Of a stretch of DNA of 6,624 nucleotides, positions 1-4,346 are shown piece by piece (the stretch's first letter is position 1; the number at the start of each line of letters is the position of its first letter). The stretch spans positions 1 through 6,624 of the forward strand of contig JAHISS010000050.1 in assembly GCA_018817905.1 (NCBI GenBank), read 5' to 3'. A program made the translations under genes and the position numbers. Source of the stretch: Nanobdellota archaeon (GTDB lineage: Archaea > Nanobdellota > Nanobdellia > Pacearchaeales > GW2011-AR1). The notes beneath the pieces are model-generated. The model made no database searches. It saw only the letters and a list, made by a program, of their open reading frames with translations, and was not told the origin of the DNA.

Positions 1-4
1 TATG

Positions 5-19
5 TGGCGAGGTCAAGTT
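5..19 (+). repeat. 15-nt direct repeat at outer edge of left repeat, partner 126-140
   Basis: TGGCGAGGTCAAGTT at 5-19 matches TGGCGATGTCAAGTT at 126-140 at 14 of 15 positions, a period of 121 nt. The second site forms the inner edge of the left inverted repeat. The same 15-mer lies on the minus strand at 6486-6500, at the radical SAM start. There are thus three related copies, two direct and one inverted. Inference: a crossover site, or conserved coding sequence ([LV]A[MR]SS in the radical SAM frame) carried into a rearrangement. Confidence 0.75.
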
Positions 20-63
20 ATCAAAGCAATAGGCCCAAAAGAAAAACTTACGTTTCCTTTCAT
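13..63 (-). pseudogene. Truncated outward reading frame in the left repeat (16 codons)
   Basis: From ATG at 61-63 on the minus strand the frame reads MKGNVSFSFGPIALIT and stops at TGA (13-15). A GGAGG (minus strand of 75-79) precedes it by 11 nt. The first 15 residues are identical to those of the frame opening at 6563 on the right, because both lie in the repeat; they diverge where the repeat ends. Seen alone it is too short to call a gene. I read it as the disconnected start of the gene that is intact, or at least still open, on the right. Confidence 0.35.
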
Positions 64-140
64 TTCAATCTAGGCCTCCTTTCAGTTGTTGAACACAACT
101 GAAAGATTCAGCATTTAAGTTTAACTGGCGATGTCAAGTT
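18..140 (+). repeat. Left copy of 123-bp perfect inverted repeat
   Basis: This segment is the exact reverse complement of 6486-6608, checked base by base over 123 positions; the match ends at 17/18 outside and 140/141 inside. It contains an 11-bp-arm palindrome (79-105), a CCTCC at 75-79 (Shine-Dalgarno on the minus strand) and an ATG on the minus strand at 61-63. The inward reading ATG TCA AGT TGA stops at once here, whereas the right copy opens into the radical SAM gene. The copy therefore looks like a duplicated regulatory/start cassette whose neighbours have changed. It could be a recombination arm, one end of a mobile element, or an assembly product. Confidence 0.95.
79..105. repeat. Palindrome with 11-bp arms and 5-nt asymmetric centre (left)
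   Basis: Arms CTTTCAGTTGT (79-89) and ACAACTGAAAG (95-105) are perfect reverse complements around the centre TGAAC. The geometry resembles tyrosine-recombinase core sites (two inverted binding arms around a short spacer), although a 5-nt centre is short for a typical 6-8 bp spacer. Transcribed outward on the minus strand it would instead form an 11-bp hairpin just before the CCTCC/GGAGG ribosome-binding sequence, so a translational control role is a real alternative. Confidence 0.6.
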
Positions 141-223
141 GATAATCAATTTTTCAATAATTTTTTATTGGTTTGAAATCGTTATGCTACTGAGTTAGTT
201 ACTGTTTTTAGAGAAGATAAGAA

Positions 224-859
224 TCAGTGATTCTGCTCTTTCTTAAAAAATGCTCTGCCTGAACTTGACTCAAAACCTTGGCAAGCGTCTGGCGTGTGGT
301 TGTAGACTGGTATAGCAAGATAATGTGTTTCTAAATTTCCGTTCTGGTCTACTCTTCCATCAAAGATAAGCACATTGTCTGTTCGGCATTCGGTGCCTTC
401 AAAATTTACTGTTATCTGGCAGACAGAGTAAGTTGTAAAATGACTGCCGGTTCCATGAATAAATGTTTTAGCAAGCAAAGCATTTTCATCATAAGAATTG
501 CAACTAATCAGATTTCCTCTTTGCTCAAACCAATGAAAACGCGCTGTCTCCTGACCAGAACCTTTCTGGTTTCTTTGCCAATTTAAAGTGTAGAATCCTT
601 CGATATTTGGCGGATTTTCCCCTGTTTGAAAATCAAATTGAAATCCCTGCTGTTCTGCAACTCTTGCTGCTTCAATGACTTTTTTATTATCTAAAAAATC
701 ACCAAGGCTGTTGAAGTTTGTTCCAGCAGTCCTTGCTTCTGTTTTTATTTCTCCGCTAAATCCGTGCTCCCCTTGTTCTTGAACAGCGCTTCCAATGCAC
801 CCACAGAAAAAAGTGGCTCCAAGAAATAAAACTGCTCTTCTTTTTGTGGATGGTTTCAT
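224..859 (-). CDS. Putative secreted lipoprotein of unknown function
   Basis: This 211-aa protein begins with a basic segment (K2, K6-R8) and a hydrophobic stretch (about 9-20) ending in a lipobox-like FFCGC-IG, so C21 is the likely lipidated cysteine; GCIG after the hydrophobic core is common in archaeal lipoproteins. The mature part would sit on the outer face of the membrane. It contains NPPNIEGFY (82-90), a pattern I have seen in uncharacterised bacterial and archaeal lipoproteins, followed by beta-rich sequence with four cysteines (C120, C147, C158, C193) that could form two disulfides. There is no catalytic motif I can name. The ATG at 859 is supported by a TATA-like box 22-30 nt upstream and no Shine-Dalgarno, fitting a leaderless transcript. 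It is divergent from the 111-aa gene. Function unknown; real gene and lipoprotein status fairly likely. Confidence 0.8.
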   Translation of the reverse strand: MKPSTKRRAVLFLGATFFCGCIGSAVQEQGEHGFSGEIKTEARTAGTNFNSLGDFLDNKKVIEAARVAEQQGFQFDFQTGENPPNIEGFYTLNWQRNQKGSGQETARFHWFEQRGNLISCNSYDENALLAKTFIHGTGSHFTTYSVCQITVNFEGTECRTDNVLIFDGRVDQNGNLETHYLAIPVYNHTPDACQGFESSSGRAFFKKEQNH

Positions 860-880
860 ATAGTTTTTTGGATAAGGAGA

Positions 881-889
881 TATATAAAA
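881..889 (-). promoter_or_regulatory. TATA-like box of the lipoprotein gene
   Basis: On the minus strand this reads TTTTATATA, preceded by the A-rich CCAAAAAG that could serve as a BRE. It lies 22-30 nt before the ATG at 859, which would put transcription start at or next to the start codon, as in leaderless archaeal genes. Confidence 0.6.
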
Positions 890-1177
890 CTTTTTGGCTT
901 TGAGAATAATTGTGGTATGCAGTTATTAATTCGTTTTTGTTACAACTCAAAGAATAGCAAGATTATTTCCCCACCCCCCTTCTCGCAGCCACGTATGGTC
1001 TTAATCATAACACAATACTCCACACGTAACGTGCTCGCCCCCACCACCAAATATTTTTTGAATAATCATTATCAAATAAATCTTGTGAGCGTAGCTATTA
1101 TTAATTTGGCTATTTAGACAGGCGAACTAATTTTCGTATACTACAGGCTTTGAGAGTAATTAATAGCCAACGTTAAG

Positions 1178-1184
1178 TATTTAA
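1178..1184 (+). promoter_or_regulatory. TATA-like box of the 111-aa gene
   Basis: TATTTAA sits 23-29 nt before the ATG at 1207, with no Shine-Dalgarno between them, so a leaderless transcript is likely. The decamer AAGTATTTAA (1175-1184) is identical to the one before the integrase (2030-2039) at nearly the same distance from the start codon. Confidence 0.55.
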
Positions 1185-1206
1185 TGTTTAATTTAATGAC
1201 TTTTCT

Positions 1207-1542
1207 ATGAAATGTGGTAATTTTGATGGACCTTCTTTGATAATGGATGCTATGCTTGAAGGAATGTTAGCAGAGCAGCCTTATGTTCCAGATGGAGTAA
1301 TTGATGCTGCAAAGGATTTGGGATGGGTCGATGGTTCTCAGACAAGAGAAGAACAACGAAGGACATTTAGACTGCATGCAGGAATAAGGCCGTTAGAAAG
1401 TTATTGTCATTGGAAGGCTTGCAGAGGTTTAGAGTATAATGACCATGGAATGACTCTGGAGATATTGCGCCTGTCTAATGAAGATGCATATTATTTGGGA
1501 GAAGGTTTTGAGAATTTGGAAAGGACTCTTCACGGAGATTAG
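1207..1542 (+). CDS. Hypothetical 111-aa protein
   Basis: I do not recognise this protein. It is acidic and soluble in appearance, with no signal peptide, membrane segment or clear metal motif. The N-terminal half (about 12-40) looks helical and contains methionine-rich LIMDAMLEGML and VIDAAKDLGWVDGS; the middle has a charged TREEQRRTFRLH helix (about 46-57); two cysteines lie close together (C67 and C72, in YCHWKACRG). The ATG at 1207 is preferred because a TATA-like box lies 23-29 nt upstream; a later in-frame ATG at 1243 would lose that spacing. It stands alone, divergent from the lipoprotein and upstream of the GC-rich RNA-like region, with a T-run at 1567-1572 after it that could end transcription. 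Real gene likely from promoter placement and protein-like composition; function unknown. Confidence 0.65.
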   Translation: MKCGNFDGPSLIMDAMLEGMLAEQPYVPDGVIDAAKDLGWVDGSQTREEQRRTFRLHAGIRPLESYCHWKACRGLEYNDHGMTLEILRLSNEDAYYLGEGFENLERTLHGD

Positions 1543-1598
1543 TATCTACTTATCTTTCTGAAGTGATTTTTTATTAATCGCATTTTTGCAATTCATAA

Positions 1599-1759
1599 GC
1601 AATCGCGGCATATTGGAAACGCAGAAAGAAAACTGCGCAGTGATTGCAGTCTCTGGGTGGGCGAGCCGATACAGTTTAGTAAAAAGATAACTAAGAACTG
1701 TCTCAGGGAGTTGGGTGGGAAGCAAAATGCGAGTCCGATGCTGGTTTCAGAAAACTAAG
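1599..1759 (+). ncRNA. Candidate structured non-coding RNA with two related modules
   Basis: This stretch has no open frame and is clearly richer in G+C than its surroundings, a classic sign of RNA genes in AT-rich archaea. Visible helices are GCAATC/GATTGC (1599-1604/1642-1647) enclosing CGCAG/CTGCG (1620-1624/1633-1637), and CAGTT/AACTG with TAG/CTA (1672-1679/1691-1700). Two related modules follow each other: GGGTGGG (1655-1661 and 1713-1719), CGAG (1662-1665 and 1730-1733), CCGAT (1666-1670 and 1735-1739), then AACTAAG (1689-1695 and 1753-1759). I find no SRP RNA, RNase P RNA or clear box C/D signature; an H/ACA-like guide is possible but no ACA box fits well. Strand is assumed from the flanking genes. 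Confidence 0.4.
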
Positions 1760-1781
1760 CTTTTACAGAGATTAGCAAATC

Positions 1782-1788
1782 TTTTAAA
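1782..1788 (+). promoter_or_regulatory. TATA-like box of tRNA-Glu
   Basis: TTTTAAA lies 24-30 nt before the first tRNA base (1812), the expected archaeal spacing for a promoter directing transcription from the start of the tRNA or a few bases before it. Confidence 0.55.
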
Positions 1789-1811
1789 GTGGATGTTGTA
1801 TTATGAGACAT

Positions 1812-1978
1812 GCCCCTGTGGTCCAGAGGTTAAAGATCCCGCCCTCTCGCATGGCCGAACGTTAAGTCGTTGAGATGATACGTTCAGTCCTCTCTAGGAC
1901 AGGCATTGATTTATATCATTGCCTCAATCGAGGTGATGGAGAACGGCGGAGACCCGGGTTCGAATCCCGGTGGGGGCA
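1812..1978 (+). tRNA. tRNA-Glu (CTC) interrupted by an intron of about 94 nt
   Basis: The cloverleaf can be read directly. The acceptor GCCCCTG (1812-1818) pairs with TGGGGGC (1971-1977), with discriminator A at 1978. The D-arm spans 1821-1837 and has GG in its loop. The anticodon stem CCGCC (1839-1843) pairs with GGCGG (1945-1949). The T-arm CCGGG-TTCGAAT-CCCGG (1954-1970) is perfect. The loop begins C-T-CTC, giving anticodon CTC at 1846-1848 and hence glutamate. The interruption lies directly after the anticodon, where archaeal tRNA introns are usually found; removing 94 nt leaves 73 nt. CCA is not encoded. The D-stem is weak (3 bp with a G-U), so some decay is possible, but the acceptor, anticodon and T arms look functional. 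Confidence 0.93.
1850..1943 (+). other. tRNA-Glu intron (94 nt, highly structured)
   Basis: Boundaries at the usual 37/38 site give 1850-1943 with G37 and C38. A shift of one base (1849-1942) gives the loop CTCTCAC with A37, which is more typical of tRNA-Glu, so the exact cut is uncertain. The anticodon region TCTC (1845-1848) pairs with GAGA (1939-1942), and CAT..GCC (1850-1856) with GGT..ATG (1932-1938), forming a splicing helix that extends the anticodon stem but is not a textbook bulge-helix-bulge. Inside are hairpins GAACGT/ACGTTC (1857-1862/1880-1885), GTCCT/AGGAC (1887-1891/1896-1900) and a 9-bp stem with one mismatch (1902-1910/1915-1923). Confidence 0.75.
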
Positions 1979-2032
1979 TTAGCACATTTTGGTATATTGA
2001 AGGGACGGTTTTTTCATAATCGGTTCAAGAAG

Positions 2033-2039
2033 TATTTAA
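2033..2039 (+). promoter_or_regulatory. TATA-like box of the recombinase gene
   Basis: TATTTAA lies 24-30 nt before the ATG at 2063, with purine-rich CAAGAAG before it as a possible BRE. This placement decides the start: the frame stays open back to a GTG at 1970, but that GTG lies inside the tRNA T-arm and upstream of this box. Confidence 0.6.
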
Positions 2040-2062
2040 CTTCAAGCCGATTCAAACTTGAA

Positions 2063-3220
2063 ATGAAAATAGATCCATACAAACATAAAGAGAAATACCA
2101 GAAGTGGAAGGAAAAAACTAAGGGTGCAATTGGAGGGATTTCTGTCGCTAATTCTGATTTAATACTTCGTTACATAACAGATATGGAGAATGGGATTAAC
2201 ATAGCTGCAAGAAGCACCAGGGGGGCTAGGGGATATGCAAGGCTGAACACCTTGCGTGAAAGATTGTTATTCTTTTGCAGGAGATTTGAGGAATATTATT
2301 CTCTCAATGACTTAACAAAAATAACAGAAGAGCAGATTACATCCCTTTTCTCTAAAATGAGGAAGGGAGAAATAAAAAGGAAAGATGGTAAGGAGTATAC
2401 ATCGGTTGGAGATTACGTTAAGGCGTTCAAAGCGTTTTGGCATTGGCACATGAAAGTCAGAAAAAAAGAAGGCATTGAAATCCTAGATATCACCAACGAT
2501 CTTGACCCAACTAACCCAAAACCAAAATGGGTATATTTAGATGAGAAGCAGGTAAGGAAGATGTGCGACATTGTTAAACCGGAGTATAAAGTTTTGTTAA
2601 TGTTTCTGTTTGATTCAGGTATAAGATCGCCGACAGAACTAGTCAATGTTAAAGTTTCTGATTTCTTTAGCAATTTTAAAGAAGTCCATATCCGAGATGA
2701 GATAAGTAAAACATTTGGGCGGAGAATTAAACTGATGCTTTGCTCTGAGTTAGTAAAAGAACACGCAGCCGAGAATAAACTCCAGCAGGAGGACTATATC
2801 TTTCCAATAAAACCCTTTACTGTTAACAAATATCTTAAACGCGTAGCAAAAAGAGTTTTTGGAGATGTGCCAAGCCAAGCAGGCCAGAAATACTCAGATC
2901 TTACATTGTACGATTTTCGTCATATATCTTGCTGTTATTGGCTCCCCCGCTACAAGTCAGAGTCTGCTTTGAAATATCGTTTCGGTTGGAAGAAGTCAGA
3001 GAAGATTCATTATTATTCCGAATTATTGGGTATGAAGGATACTATTTCTGAAGAGGATTTGCTGATTGATGTTACGAAAACTGAGATCGAGAAGAGACTT
3101 ACAAAGGCTGAACAGGAAGCTGAATTTCTTAGGGAAGATAACAAACACATGAAATTACAAATGGGGAAGATTATGGAATATGTGGCGCAATTGAGGTCGC
3201 AAGTGGAGGTGCTGGCGTAG
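2063..3220 (+). CDS. Tyrosine recombinase / integrase
   Basis: This 385-aa protein is a site-specific DNA recombinase that would cut and rejoin DNA through a phosphotyrosine. The N-terminal part (about 30-140) is the core-binding SAM-like domain; the catalytic domain follows. Visible catalytic residues are R188 (in SGIRSPTEL), a likely beta-hairpin lysine K216 (ISKTFGRR), R286 in YDFRH with H287, W309 in FGWKK replacing the usual LGH histidine, and the nucleophile Y318 in HYYS, nine residues after W309, the family's usual spacing. The first histidine of HxxR is Y283. A C-terminal coiled coil (about 335-381) is an addition to the usual fold. It lies 84 nt behind tRNA-Glu on the same strand, as in tRNA-integrated elements, and 29 nt before the next gene, probably co-transcribed. 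The family is confident; whether it acts on the tRNA or on the flanking inverted repeats is open. Confidence 0.93.
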   Translation: MKIDPYKHKEKYQKWKEKTKGAIGGISVANSDLILRYITDMENGINIAARSTRGARGYARLNTLRERLLFFCRRFEEYYSLNDLTKITEEQITSLFSKMRKGEIKRKDGKEYTSVGDYVKAFKAFWHWHMKVRKKEGIEILDITNDLDPTNPKPKWVYLDEKQVRKMCDIVKPEYKVLLMFLFDSGIRSPTELVNVKVSDFFSNFKEVHIRDEISKTFGRRIKLMLCSELVKEHAAENKLQQEDYIFPIKPFTVNKYLKRVAKRVFGDVPSQAGQKYSDLTLYDFRHISCCYWLPRYKSESALKYRFGWKKSEKIHYYSELLGMKDTISEEDLLIDVTKTEIEKRLTKAEQEAEFLREDNKHMKLQMGKIMEYVAQLRSQVEVLA

Positions 3221-3249
3221 AAGAGAAATTTGATGTTAGGGATTTAATT

Positions 3250-4245
3250 GTGATTGCTCCATTTGTCTCAGTAGCGCTACTGAGCTTTTATGAAAGTCTT
3301 GTAAGAGAATTAGGAATCCTAAAACAGCAATTAACCTTTCTAACTTATTCAATAATAAATAACTATCTTGTGCATATAGCCTTGATCTTTTTACTCGGAA
3401 CTTTTGGAAGTTATACTTTTTATAGGGTTTATCTCAAATTACGTAAAAAGAGAAAAGAATTGATGGAAGAAAGAGAGTGCGTTGATAATTTCTTAAGGCT
3501 AGAATTGAGTGAGGTTGATTACACAGCAATAAAATCAAAGTTATCTGAAATAAGGAATAAAAATCTTATAAAAAAATATCCTGAGTTAGATTATAAAATC
3601 AAAGAAGCGAAGAACTATCTCGTTGAACTCAGACATAAAAATGAACTGATAAATCTCACGGATAAAAGGAGGTCTATTGAATATGAAATTAATGAATTGA
3701 GATTAGAAAGAGAAAAAATGAGAAGAACCGATAATCAGCAGAGGGCTTACTTGAAGGATCGTTTGGATCTAGAAGAAAACAAAGTCTTTGATAAATCTGA
3801 GTTAAGCGAAGAAAAGATAAAAATTCTTTTGGAAGAAGATTATAAACAAGTTAATGAATATTGTGTTGCCAAAAAAGAGATTATCACTGTTTTAATTAGA
3901 CCCACTTTAAATCACTCAATTGCTCACACTTTTCTTGTTTGGTCTGTTAGACGATTGCTTGAAGAGTATACAATGATTGAGGATATTCTGGAACATGAAA
4001 CTAGAGACGCTGATTTGACTTTTGAAGTTAATGGAAAAGACTTTGCAATTGAGATTGAGACCGGAACACTTCTTAGGAAAAAGAAACAGCTCGAAGAAAA
4101 AATAAAATTTCTTAATGAGAGATATGAAGATCGATGGATGATTGTTGTTTCTAAAAGAGATTTAGTCAAGAAGTACAAGAAGTTTGGATTGTGCACCCAG
4201 CGAAAGTGGGTGTCTGAAAACCTCGAGAAAATGCTCGGAATCTGA
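3250..4245 (+). CDS. Membrane-anchored coiled-coil protein with nuclease-like C-terminal domain
   Basis: This 331-aa protein starts with a weakly hydrophobic segment (3-18), then a clear membrane segment (about 39-58, VHIALIFLLG onward) followed by a basic stretch (63-70), and a long charged, coiled-coil-rich region (about 65-205). The C-terminal part (about 215-331) has a helical segment (NHSIAHTFLVWSVRRLLEE) and then D253/D255, E268-I-E270-T-G and K277-K279, the pattern of the PD-(D/E)XK-like fold; the layout resembles the replication-relaxation type proteins of mobile elements. The GTG start at 3250 is chosen because no ATG, GTG or TTG is seen in frame between about 3142 and 3249, and AGGG (3238-3241) lies at Shine-Dalgarno distance. 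It follows the recombinase by 29 nt, so it probably belongs to the same element. Nuclease activity is inferred only; a DNA-tethering or sensing role is equally possible. Confidence 0.75.
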   Translation: MIAPFVSVALLSFYESLVRELGILKQQLTFLTYSIINNYLVHIALIFLLGTFGSYTFYRVYLKLRKKRKELMEERECVDNFLRLELSEVDYTAIKSKLSEIRNKNLIKKYPELDYKIKEAKNYLVELRHKNELINLTDKRRSIEYEINELRLEREKMRRTDNQQRAYLKDRLDLEENKVFDKSELSEEKIKILLEEDYKQVNEYCVAKKEIITVLIRPTLNHSIAHTFLVWSVRRLLEEYTMIEDILEHETRDADLTFEVNGKDFAIEIETGTLLRKKKQLEEKIKFLNERYEDRWMIVVSKRDLVKKYKKFGLCTQRKWVSENLEKMLGI

Positions 4246-4346
4246 CGTCCGCCTTTTTGGGGTGTGTCTGGGGGTTTGTCGTCGGAGGGGTTGGGGAAAA
4301 GAGTCACCTTGGGGCGCTCTTAATATGTGTATATGTAATGGAGGGT
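4246..4346. other. G-rich convergent intergenic region
   Basis: The region separates two convergent genes. It contains T-run CCTTTTT (4252-4258), a plausible archaeal terminator for the plus-strand gene, then G-runs at 4259-4262, 4270-4274, 4287-4290, 4293-4296 and 4311-4314, enough for a G-quadruplex on the plus strand, though two loops are long (12 and 14 nt). No copy of the tRNA-Glu 3' end is present, so it is not an obvious right attachment site. Confidence 0.5.

Larger units (their letters stand above)
860..1206. other. Divergent intergenic region with repeats and C-rich patches
   Basis: No convincing gene lies in these 347 nt. It holds both promoters of the flanking divergent genes and several small repeats: a 16-nt direct repeat GGCTTTGAGARTAATT at 896-911 and 1146-1161 (one mismatch), an inverted pair TTGGCTATT (1106-1114) / AATAGCCAA (1162-1170), and a palindrome CACGT-A-ACGTG at 1023-1033. 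Two C-rich patches (969-979 and 1037-1047) stand out from the AT-rich background and read as G-rich on the minus strand. A 66-codon frame at 917-1117 has low-complexity, protein-unlike composition and no start signals. These repeats could be operators or remnants of a small RNA; nothing decides. Confidence 0.5.

Noticed and set aside
79..105. CRISPR repeat
   Set aside because: The palindrome looks like a CRISPR repeat end (CTTTCA...GAAAG), but there is a single copy per inverted repeat, with no array of regularly spaced units.
68..112. Recoded stop codons (TAG or TGA) allowing read-through of the repeat
   Set aside because: All other genes end at ordinary TAG or TGA codons without signs of recoding, and a continuous frame would still be too short to supply the missing domain half.
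220..234. 15-nt palindrome AGAATCA-G-TGATTCT at the lipoprotein stop codon
   Set aside because: A 1-nt centre cannot form a stable tight hairpin, and no T-run follows on the minus strand, so it is not a convincing terminator.
756..950. Minus-strand 64-codon frame
   Set aside because: It overlaps the start of the lipoprotein gene and its TATA box in another frame, and has no features of its own.
917..1117. 66-codon plus-strand open frame in the divergent intergenic region
   Set aside because: Composition is unlike a protein (SPPPFSQP, C-rich DNA), with no Shine-Dalgarno or TATA-like box at the right distance, and it overlaps repeats.
1849..1943. Group I intron or homing element in the tRNA
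   Set aside because: At about 94 nt it is too short, with no recognisable catalytic core. The position after the anticodon fits an archaeal protein-spliced intron.
1970..2062. 31-residue N-terminal extension of the recombinase from GTG at 1970
   Set aside because: It would begin inside the tRNA T-arm and upstream of the TATA-like box at 2033-2039; the ATG at 2063 fits leaderless spacing.
2413..2673. Minus-strand 86-codon frame
   Set aside because: It lies wholly antisense to the recombinase, whose catalytic motifs are clear.
3924..4307. Minus-strand 127-codon frame
   Set aside because: It lies antisense to the nuclease-like domain gene and has serine-rich, low-complexity composition typical of shadow frames.
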